Shown: positions 6,564-12,512 of the stretch, in pieces | Layout: every line of letters begins with the position of its first letter | Numbering within the stretch: position 1 is the stretch's first letter | Source of the DNA: a virus | Reading direction: 5' to 3' (one strand) | DNA length: 22,191 bases | Virus record (IMG/VR): IMGVR_UViG_3300048924_000598 | Span: 1-22,191 of that record | Position numbers and translations under genes: made by a program | Notes under the pieces: generated by a model | Database searches by the model: none | Told to the model about the DNA's origin: nothing | Seen by the model: the letters and a program-made list of their open reading frames with translations, nothing else

Positions 6564-6592
6564 ACTATAGTATGTTAAAACATACTTGTCAA
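6564..6592 (-). promoter_or_regulatory. Leftward early (lytic) promoter
   Basis: On the minus strand, TTGACA (6592-6587) and TATAGT (6569-6564) are separated by exactly 17 bases, a near-consensus sigma-70 promoter. Transcription should start around 6557 and enter the first early gene after a leader of about 29 bases. Confidence 0.85.
6569..6586. promoter_or_regulatory. Probable repressor operator (perfect 8+8 inverted repeat)
   Basis: AGTATGTT-AA-AACATACT is a perfect inverted repeat with a 2-bp centre. It lies almost entirely within the spacer of the leftward promoter, touching the last base of the -10 box, and ends 15 bases before the repressor ATG. A repressor dimer bound here would block the early promoter and could autoregulate its own gene. 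That the CI-like protein binds it is inference from position and symmetry. Confidence 0.75.
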
Positions 6593-6601
6593 TATAGATG
6601 T

Positions 6602-7045
6602 ATGGATAAAAATATTTTTGGTGATAGATTAAGGCAGGAGAGAACACGCCTGGGCCTTACACAAGAAGCGTTCGCGGCAATTGGTGGCGTGAAGAAACTC
6701 GCTCAGATTAACTATGAGCAAGGAAAGACCTTACCCGATGCAGGCTATATGGTTGCCTTGGCAGGTATAGGTGTTGACATCGCGTATGTAATGCTTGGAG
6801 TGCCAGCCAGCAACTCTTTAACTGATGATGAGAACGAGTTGTTGGTGGGTTATCGGCGCTTAGATTTGCGGGGGAAAGCCCGTGTACTTGGTGTTGTGGA
6901 AGGAATTTCTGACGCGCCAGCAAGCCCAGTTACCAAGTCTGGTGAACGGCACACGCAGGTCATCGTTCATGGTGAGATTGGTCAGCAGATTCATGGGAAC
7001 ATAACTGCTCCCCAGACAATCCACGTCGGCCGTAAAAAAAAGTGA
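6602..7045 (+). CDS. CI/C-like Xre-family immunity repressor
   Basis: Probable lysogeny repressor of 147 aa. Residues about 5-62 form a typical Xre helix-turn-helix domain (DRLRQERTRLGLTQEAFAAI, then a recognition region around KKLAQINYEQGKTLP). The C-terminal part is short and ends VIVHGEIGQQIHGNI followed by a KKK tail; there is no LexA-type Ser-Lys peptidase domain, so release from repression is probably not by RecA-stimulated self-cleavage. The frame is open from 6572, but that start lies inside the operator and the HTH begins right after the ATG at 6602, which I prefer. No clear ribosome site precedes it. It is divergent from the early operon. Confidence 0.88.
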   Translation: MDKNIFGDRLRQERTRLGLTQEAFAAIGGVKKLAQINYEQGKTLPDAGYMVALAGIGVDIAYVMLGVPASNSLTDDENELLVGYRRLDLRGKARVLGVVEGISDAPASPVTKSGERHTQVIVHGEIGQQIHGNITAPQTIHVGRKKK

Positions 7046-7055
7046 GCGGCGTGCT

Positions 7056-7325
7056 TTGCCGAGAGTCGGGAAGTTGTCACGACTAAGGTGCGCCATAAAA
7101 TGGAATTTTATTTCCCTTGTCGTGTACGCTTTTGCATGGTATTGGCCACTTTACATATGCGGCGCTAATGTCACTTCATTTGGTTGGGCACTCAGAAATA
7201 CATGCTTTTACGATGGCAAAGCATACACGACCGGCATTATCATCGAAACGACGCCAGGTATAAGGTGTAAGTGTTCTTCTGTTCGGGATACTACAGCCAA
7301 CTGGATTGAGTCGCAATTAAGTTAA
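7056..7325 (+). CDS. Possible small exported cysteine-containing protein (DUF1496-like), 89 aa
   Basis: Open frame ten bases after the repressor, beginning with TTG. A hydrophobic stretch (WNFISLVVYAFAWYWPLYIC) looks like a signal or membrane anchor. The C-terminal part contains NTCFYDGKAYTTGIIIE followed by RCKC. The pattern C-x-Y-x-G-K-x-Y-x-x-G-x-x-I-x(n)-C resembles DUF1496-type small secreted proteins, from memory. The start is uncertain: no ATG precedes the hydrophobic region in frame, and the best ribosome-like site (AAGG, 7085-7088) precedes an ATA codon. It could be a gene with a rare start, or the remains of one. Composition is lower in GC than the phage core, so it probably belongs to the cargo block. 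Confidence 0.4.
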   Translation: MPRVGKLSRLRCAIKWNFISLVVYAFAWYWPLYICGANVTSFGWALRNTCFYDGKAYTTGIIIETTPGIRCKCSSVRDTTANWIESQLS

Positions 7326-7394
7326 GGCGCGCTACGAATATATTATTTTTATTCCGGTAACTTTACGTCTTCTGCTGTAACGGATCTGAATTTT

Positions 7395-7419
7395 GAATAT
7401 TTATAAAAAATAAATATTC
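7395..7419. promoter_or_regulatory. AT-rich perfect inverted repeat upstream of the synthetase gene
   Basis: Ten-base arms (GAATATTTAT and ATAAATATTC) match perfectly around an AAAAA centre, 37 bases before the ATG at 7456. It has no GC stem and no following T-run, so it is not a convincing terminator. Position and symmetry suit an operator for the cargo genes; this is inference. Confidence 0.5.
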
Positions 7420-7439
7420 ACCTAATTAATGAGAATTGT

Positions 7440-7445
7440 AGGAGG
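7440..7445 (+). promoter_or_regulatory. Strong ribosome binding site fixing the synthetase start
   Basis: AGGAGG lies ten bases before the ATG at 7456. The longer open frame begins at 7429, upstream of this site, so 7456 is the likely true start. Confidence 0.8.
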
Positions 7446-7455
7446 AAGTTATTGT

Positions 7456-8427
7456 ATGAGTGGAACAACGTTGCGTTTGGAATATGACAAGAGACTTCCC
7501 ACATATATAAGAGCCTCCAAGAACATTCGGGATGCTATTGAATTATTGATCGAAGAAGCTGGAATTCCATTTCTTACGGTTTTATCTAGAGTGAAAACTT
7601 TTGAATCATTTCAAGAGAAGATTGAACGGAAGAATTATGATTCTCCTTTTAGTCAAGCAACAGATTTTGTAGGAATTAGAGTGGTTTTGTATTTTCCAAA
7701 AGATGTGGATGTGGTTAAGAATTTGCTATCCAAGGAATTTTATATACTGGAAAGTTCTGATAAGTCCGACTTGCTTAAAGCTAATGAGTTTGGCTATAGA
7801 TCACATCATCTTTTGCTTAGGACTCCAAAGTCTTGGGCTAAAACGCCAAATTATCGAGGATTGAACGATGTCACTGTTGAAGTCCAACTGCGTACTGTTT
7901 TTATGCATGCATGGGCTGAAATTGAACATAAACTTCAGTATAAGTCGAATGTTCAAGTTCCTCGTGATCTCCAGCGAAAACTTTTTCTACTCTCGGCAAA
8001 GGTAGAGGAGGCGGATGATCAATTTCAGAGTTTAGTAGCCGACGTAAACACATACCGCCATGAAATCGCATTGAAAGCTTCTAAGGAGGGAAAGTTTGAT
8101 TCAACATTAGAGTTAAATTTAGATACTTTGAAGGAGTTGCTTGCTTTCTTTTATCCGGAAAATTCCACTCATGACGTAATGACTCAAAATCTATTTGACG
8201 TTATAGTTAAGAAAAATATCACACTGCCGGAGTTGATAAATTATGCCACTCAATTTAGACCCTATAGGGAGACCTTGGGGGAATTTGTTTCTGGTTTATC
8301 ATCTGCAGCAGAATTTAGTTATGCTCTCGATATCTTTGCGCCAAACTATTCAACTGCAAAGGATTATACTGATGGCCGTAATGAAATAATAAAAAAACTT
8401 CGTGATATAGTAATGTCGCAGAAATAG
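7456..8427 (+). CDS. RelA/SpoT-type (p)ppGpp synthetase-domain protein, no hydrolase domain
   Basis: Probable nucleotide pyrophosphotransferase of the small alarmone synthetase type. The 323-aa protein has the RelA_SpoT synthetase domain at about residues 35-160. The conserved motifs look intact: Arg45, Lys47, Ser51, Lys55 and Arg58-Lys59 (SRVKTFESFQEKIERK), Asp70 (ATDFVGIR), Gly113-Tyr114-Arg115-Ser116-His117 (GYRSHH), Glu142-x-Gln144 (EVQLRT) and His158 (AWAEIEH). There is no HD hydrolase domain before it and no TGS/ACT domains after it. Residues about 165-323 are mostly helical and unassigned. Phage-borne relatives include toxic synthetases and the CapRel-type fused toxin-antitoxin that senses phage capsid; I cannot tell which, if either, this is. 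The low GC marks it as acquired cargo. The 265-aa gene follows after 42 bases on the same strand and is probably co-transcribed. Confidence 0.88.
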   Translation: MSGTTLRLEYDKRLPTYIRASKNIRDAIELLIEEAGIPFLTVLSRVKTFESFQEKIERKNYDSPFSQATDFVGIRVVLYFPKDVDVVKNLLSKEFYILESSDKSDLLKANEFGYRSHHLLLRTPKSWAKTPNYRGLNDVTVEVQLRTVFMHAWAEIEHKLQYKSNVQVPRDLQRKLFLLSAKVEEADDQFQSLVADVNTYRHEIALKASKEGKFDSTLELNLDTLKELLAFFYPENSTHDVMTQNLFDVIVKKNITLPELINYATQFRPYRETLGEFVSGLSSAAEFSYALDIFAPNYSTAKDYTDGRNEIIKKLRDIVMSQK

Positions 8428-8469
8428 GTAATTGTTGCCACTAGCAGTACTTGATAACAGGTAATAATT

Positions 8470-9267
8470 GTGAATTCATTTGAGCTGTTTCTAGCGAGGA
8501 AATTCTTTGCGAAAGCCCTGCATTGTCCTTGCCCGCAATTAATTACTCGATCTAGCCCTGGCGGAGCGCAGGTTAAGTGCTTTATCATTTATATCGACAA
8601 GATAGAGAAGCCGTATCTGCTCGTGCGAAGTTTGTCTGGCGACAACCTAGAATGCCATGAATGGTCTGGACAATCTTTCGATAAACCGGTTACTGTTCCG
8701 CTCAGTTCCGTCGACGCGAAGGATGTTTCGATCACACATTTCTATGGATACAGCGAAGTGCAGTATAGAGGCATACTTGACTTTTCCATCGGACGGACAC
8801 TATTTTTACCTTATCTCAAGATTCACTTCATACGTACCATTAACGCCGTCGATCAATACTTTTTCAATAAAAAGAAACTCTTTACGCGGCAGAGAATTGA
8901 ACTTTTAAAATTTTTAGTTGAGCGTCGACTCGAAGGTGCTCCGATCTCCGGTGGCATTGATTTGATGACCGGCCTATACTCTCTCAAGTGGGTACTTCAT
9001 CCGGATAAGGATTCGCAGCTACGGCGAGTTAACTTTTACCTCGATTCACTTGTCGATACAGGTGAACTGCGGCGTGAAAACTACAAGTACGAACTTACTG
9101 GGGAAGCCCTTAAGGCGATTGAAATCTATGAAGAGCAGGAGAGGAAGCATACAGAGAATGTAAAAATTCAGCGACGAATGCTTTTGTTGACCTTCGCAAT
9201 CGTTTTACTTACCGGAGCACAAGCTGGCTTGTATAAGCTGCCAATGCTTTTAGATTTGAGTAAATAG
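8470..9267 (+). CDS. Unknown protein with winged-helix-like region and C-terminal membrane anchor, 265 aa
   Basis: Starts with GTG (MNSFELFLARKFFAK), with an AGG eight bases upstream. I do not recognise the family. Residues about 36-115 look like a beta-rich domain (CFIIYIDKIEKPYLLVRSLS). Residues about 138-215 look like a winged helix: QRIELLKFLVERR, then a helix in QLRRVNFYLDSLVDTGELRR, then a wing ending YKYELTGEAL. A charged linker (YEEQERKHTENVKIQRR) leads to one hydrophobic segment at about 237-257 (MLLLTFAIVLLTG). It would therefore be tail-anchored with the bulk in the cytoplasm. GC content is visibly higher than in the synthetase gene before it, so the two may not share an origin, but order and spacing suggest co-expression. 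Confidence 0.75.
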   Translation: MNSFELFLARKFFAKALHCPCPQLITRSSPGGAQVKCFIIYIDKIEKPYLLVRSLSGDNLECHEWSGQSFDKPVTVPLSSVDAKDVSITHFYGYSEVQYRGILDFSIGRTLFLPYLKIHFIRTINAVDQYFFNKKKLFTRQRIELLKFLVERRLEGAPISGGIDLMTGLYSLKWVLHPDKDSQLRRVNFYLDSLVDTGELRRENYKYELTGEALKAIEIYEEQERKHTENVKIQRRMLLLTFAIVLLTGAQAGLYKLPMLLDLSK

Positions 9268-9533
9268 ACGTTAGGGCAGAACACGACGTCGATCTTATTA
9301 TAAACACCAAGATGGCGTTAATGGACCAGCTTTAAATTTTAATTTTACTATACAAAATGCTTTATGTTTGATTGATAAATAAATGCCGCGACGAATATGG
9401 AAATCTCATTTATTGCCGATGATAGGAAAAATCTTCTTGGTTTAGTGGATTATATATAAAAAATAATTAGTTGTCGAAAAAATTAAAATAGCAAGTGCGT
9501 CCGATTTAATGAAATAATCAATGTGGAGAAACA
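9268..9533. other. AT-rich intergenic region inside the cargo block
   Basis: 266 bases with no convincing coding frame. It must hold the promoter of the 9534 operon, but no -35/-10 pair is clear enough to call among the many AT-rich hexamers. No inverted repeat of the kind at 7395 was found. Confidence 0.6.
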
Positions 9534-10031
9534 ATGTCTATTAACGATATACAAAATCCTATTTTGTATTCAACCATGACTGCATTAGCGTACAATATTA
9601 ATAAAAAATACTACAAAGACAAGCATTACATGTGGTGCACGCCTTATTTCGGGTCAGACTTTCAGTCACCGCACTTTACTGTTCCTCCAAGCTCTTCTCC
9701 GCTTGAAATCTACAATATGTTGCAAAAGGAAATTTCCGGGGCAGATTTGCACAACACAAAAATAAAACTAAATCGTCGTGGCATTAGAAATGGTGCAGGA
9801 ATTATGTTGAGATTGGGGAAAATAACACAGGAGACTCATGATGAAATTGTCACCATTTCTAAACGAGCGACAGATCAACAATTTAAGCCATTGTTTTGTG
9901 TTATATCGCGTTTGGAGGCCGTGCCATTTTATAAGAAAGTTGACGTTAAAGATCGTGCGAATCCAATGTCATATGAGTATATATTATCCGATTTACCTCA
10001 ATCAGCATTCGATATAATAAGGATTGGTTAA
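9534..10031 (+). CDS. Unknown cargo protein, first of a two-gene operon, 165 aa
   Basis: Starts MSINDIQNPILYSTMTALAY, with GGAG five bases before the ATG. The protein is slightly basic (about 21 Lys/Arg against 16 Asp/Glu). Notable segments are YSTMTALAYNINKKYYKD, YMWCTPYFGS, a run of prolines and serines (VPPSSSP), LNRRGIRNGAG and PLFCVISRLEAVPF. I have an impression of having seen this architecture as an uncharacterised family in other bacteria, but cannot name it or give a function. It has no membrane segment. The stop is followed after one base by the next ATG, whose ribosome site (AAGGA) lies in the last codons of this gene, so the two proteins are probably made together. AT-rich and unlike the phage core. 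Confidence 0.78.
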   Translation: MSINDIQNPILYSTMTALAYNINKKYYKDKHYMWCTPYFGSDFQSPHFTVPPSSSPLEIYNMLQKEISGADLHNTKIKLNRRGIRNGAGIMLRLGKITQETHDEIVTISKRATDQQFKPLFCVISRLEAVPFYKKVDVKDRANPMSYEYILSDLPQSAFDIIRIG

Positions 10032-10032
10032 A

Positions 10033-10401
10033 ATGAATGAACTTAGGTCTGTAATTTCAGGATATTCTTTATCAGAGGCTCGATCAGCATTTTATTATTT
10101 AAGTCGTTATTTAAAGCAGGCGGCAAACGATGAATATGAGAAAGATATTTTTGATGATTACTCAGAATTGGAACTTGGTGAGGGTGCAAGAGTACTAACT
10201 GAAAAGATGATATCTTTTATTGAAAAAAAGCAAGGAAAATTTGCTAAAAATTTCACTGACGAAGAGTATTTCGAATGGATGAATGAAATAGATTTAATTG
10301 AAGCCGAACTTGATCCATTGCCTTCAGCCGATCAGATTGATCAAGCCGAGAAAGTCATAAAAGAATTGGTAATTCCAACCTTAGGGGTAAATAAAAAGTA
10401 G
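10033..10401 (+). CDS. Unknown acidic cargo protein, second of a two-gene operon, 122 aa
   Basis: The start at 10033 (MNELRSVISGYSLSEARSAF) is preferred over an upstream TTG because AAGGA lies about nine bases before it. The protein is acidic (about 26 Asp/Glu against 15 Lys/Arg) and all-helical in appearance, with an acidic patch in residues 33-50 (DEYEKDIFDDYSELELGEG). It has no recognised domain. A basic protein followed directly by a small acidic partner is a common arrangement for toxin-antitoxin or immunity pairs, but here the acidic protein comes second and nothing else in the sequence proves toxicity. Confidence 0.75.
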   Translation: MNELRSVISGYSLSEARSAFYYLSRYLKQAANDEYEKDIFDDYSELELGEGARVLTEKMISFIEKKQGKFAKNFTDEEYFEWMNEIDLIEAELDPLPSADQIDQAEKVIKELVIPTLGVNKK

Positions 10402-10647
10402 AAGCGTATATTTTTTTACAGGTTCTGGAAGAACTGATTTTACCAAGCTGTATGTACAAATGGGATGTTCATTTTTTTTCAAAATCTTAAATCAATGATT
10501 ATAGAATATTTGAATGGATAATTAATTCTGAAATTTGGAAAGCTGCTTCAGTGCAGCGATAAGGGAAAATTCCGTCTACTGGGCGAAATCGGCTGCCGAG
10601 CTTACACAAATGATGCCTTTCCCTGTTGCTTCTGCGTTGGTTACTGC
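10402..10647. other. Intergenic region between cargo and gene D, convergent ends
   Basis: The cargo operon (+) and the late operon (-) converge here. No gene is seen. Two weak hairpins could end late transcription on the minus strand: GCTGC-ACTGAA-GCAGC followed by TTT (near 10542-10557), and TCGG-CAG-CCGA followed by TTT (near 10590-10600). Both stems are short, so neither is called a terminator. Confidence 0.5.
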
Positions 10648-11892
10648 TTACGTATACCCGATAGGTTCCTCCCTGTTTTCACGAATGATTGCTCGCACTT
10701 CCTCAATGTGCCGCCACGCATGCAGCGCCGCCCGCTTGGCGGCCTGCTTGCTCTGGTAAGCATGTTCCAGTATCTTAAGCGTGCCAGTAGCGCCAGCCTG
10801 CTCCTGGCCTGTTTTTTTCTTCTTCGCCGCCACGTCCTTCCACTTGGCCACCACGCCCGTGATGCCTTCGTCCGGGTCTTTCTCTTCCTCGCGCTCGGCC
10901 TCGACCGCTTCCGTCTTGGTTTCAAATTCCACCCGCGTGGTAAAGCCGTTGCCGCCCAGGTTGTGCGTGACCTTGACCGATAGCCAGTCGGTGGCGTCGA
11001 TCTCGGGCTTGAATCCTTGCACGGTTACGGGCGATTGCGGGAACACCGCCGGGTTGCCCAGGGCCAGGCTCATTTCAAAGGTGGCCAGGCCGCGCAGGAT
11101 GCGCTGCCATTCGGCCACGGCCGCCGCGCGCGCGTCGGTTTCGTTGGCGAAGGTTGTGCGCAGGCGCTTGCTGTTGCCGGGCACGCCGGCTACGACGCTG
11201 CGGCGGCGCGCGTAGCGTTCGTCGTACCAGAAGGCGCGCACGCCTGTGTAGGCATCGCTTTCGGCGCTGTGGTAGCGGTGGCCGTCGCCCAGGGCGCGCG
11301 TGATGGGGATGACGGGCAGCGCCTTTCCGCTGGCCGTGCGGCTCTGGTTGATGGGGATGAAGAGCAAGGTGTCATTCTTGACGGTGGCCACCGCGTCGTA
11401 TTTCCTGCCCAGCCGGCGCAGGAAGGCCGCATCGCTTTCGTGGGTCTGGTCAATGTGTTCGATGGCGGTATCGCGCAGGCGCGCCGACACGCCCGACGCC
11501 AGCTCGTTGCGAAAGGCGATGGCCTCGATGATGGCGCCCAGGGTGGTCTTGTGAAAGCTGTGTTCCTGCTGCTGTTTGAAGGTGTCGATCAGGTTGGCCG
11601 ACCTGGCGCGCAGGGTGATGGTGTCGGGCGCGCCGCTGTGCTCCACCTCGTCGACGGTGAATTTGCCCATGTCCACCAGGCCGGATGATTGCCAGCCCAG
11701 CGCCAGGGCGATCTGCGCGCCGCGCGGCGGCATGGCCAGCTTGCCGTCGCTGTCATCCAGGGAGATATCGAGCTGGTCGCTCTCGTCGCCACGGCACAGG
11801 GTCAAGGTCAGATTGATCAGCCGCGGCGAAACGATGGCCGTCAAATCCTTGTCCTCGATGCTGACCTTGAATGCGGGGATATTGGTACTCAT
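10648..11892 (-). CDS. D: Tail protein gpD (baseplate hub, late control D family)
   Basis: P2 gpD-family baseplate hub protein joining tail tube, tape measure end and spike. The start at 11892 (MSTNIPAFKVSIEDKDLTAI) overlaps the gpU stop as ATGA and is typical of the family; the frame stays open far upstream but that part is only a shadow of gpU. Family segments include GDESDQLDISLDD at residues 34-46 and DQTHESDAAFLRRLGRKYDA near residue 150. The 414-aa length is slightly more than P2 gpD (about 390), the excess being a Lys/Glu-rich C-terminus (WKDVAAKKKKTGQEQAG and following helix). It is the last gene of the late operon, as in P2, but is followed here by cargo instead of ogr. Confidence 0.93.
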   Translation of the reverse strand: MSTNIPAFKVSIEDKDLTAIVSPRLINLTLTLCRGDESDQLDISLDDSDGKLAMPPRGAQIALALGWQSSGLVDMGKFTVDEVEHSGAPDTITLRARSANLIDTFKQQQEHSFHKTTLGAIIEAIAFRNELASGVSARLRDTAIEHIDQTHESDAAFLRRLGRKYDAVATVKNDTLLFIPINQSRTASGKALPVIPITRALGDGHRYHSAESDAYTGVRAFWYDERYARRRSVVAGVPGNSKRLRTTFANETDARAAAVAEWQRILRGLATFEMSLALGNPAVFPQSPVTVQGFKPEIDATDWLSVKVTHNLGGNGFTTRVEFETKTEAVEAEREEEKDPDEGITGVVAKWKDVAAKKKKTGQEQAGATGTLKILEHAYQSKQAAKRAALHAWRHIEEVRAIIRENREEPIGYT

Positions 11893-12497
11893 TTGAACTT
11901 GTCCGCCGCGCTGCCGATGGCGCCGCTGATGCTGCCGCCGATCTTGTCTTTCATTTCGCTGACCACGCCGCCGTATTTCGACGTGATGCCGCCGACGACA
12001 TTGCCCACTACGCTGCCCACGGCATTCTTGGCCGCGCCCGCAATGCTGCTGGTCATGCCATCGATGCTGAGCATGTTTTTCAGGTCGCCGATGTCGCCCA
12101 GGCCGACCATGGCCAGCACGCCGTCGTCGTCGCGCTTGAGCGCAATCGAGAACTCGACGCGGCGCGCGCCGCCGCTGCCGTCCAGGATGGTGCGCCCTTC
12201 GGTCATGCTCGTGATGCGGTACGAGCCGAGAATGCGGCCGGTGCCCTGGATCAAAATCCACGATTTACCGGTGTCGGCCATCATGCGCAGGGCATCGAGC
12301 GAGTACAGGGAGCCGGTCAGTTCCGGCGCCACCCAGCCCGACAGGGTGATGGTGTCGTCGCCGGGCCCTACGTACTGGTGCGCATCGCGCAGACCCACAC
12401 GCGCCGTGCTGGCGTGCTTCCATTCCGTTTGCCGCTGCAGCTCGTGATAGGCCAAGGTCGGCAGACTGAACACGAACATTCCTAAAATCATCATCAT
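11889..12497 (-). CDS. U: Tail protein gpU (tail terminator-like)
   Basis: P2 gpU family. The N-terminal region (MILGMFVFSLPTLAYHELQR, then WKHASTARVGLRDAHQYVGP) is the family signature. The 202-aa protein is longer than P2 gpU (about 159) by a Gly/Ser-rich C-terminal extension (residues about 140-202, SSIAGAAKNAVGSVVGNVVG and following). An AGGA site sits nine bases before the first of three consecutive ATG codons, favouring the outermost. It lies between T and D and overlaps D as ATGA. Confidence 0.92.
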   Translation of the reverse strand: MMMILGMFVFSLPTLAYHELQRQTEWKHASTARVGLRDAHQYVGPGDDTITLSGWVAPELTGSLYSLDALRMMADTGKSWILIQGTGRILGSYRITSMTEGRTILDGSGGARRVEFSIALKRDDDGVLAMVGLGDIGDLKNMLSIDGMTSSIAGAAKNAVGSVVGNVVGGITSKYGGVVSEMKDKIGGSISGAIGSAADKFK

Positions 12498-12512
12498 GGT
12501 GGTGTTTCCTTC

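Noticed and set aside
9420-9530. Promoter for the 9534 operon
   Set aside because: Several AT-rich hexamers are present, but no -35/-10 pair with 16-18 bp spacing stands out.
10415-10445. Hairpin GGTTCTGGAAGAACT as terminator of the cargo operon
   Set aside because: The T-run comes before the stem on the plus strand, not after it, and the stem is imperfect.
10535-10759. Plus-strand open frame of 74 codons at the cargo/D boundary
   Set aside because: Its second half lies antisense to gpD, there is no ribosome site, and no recognisable protein is encoded.
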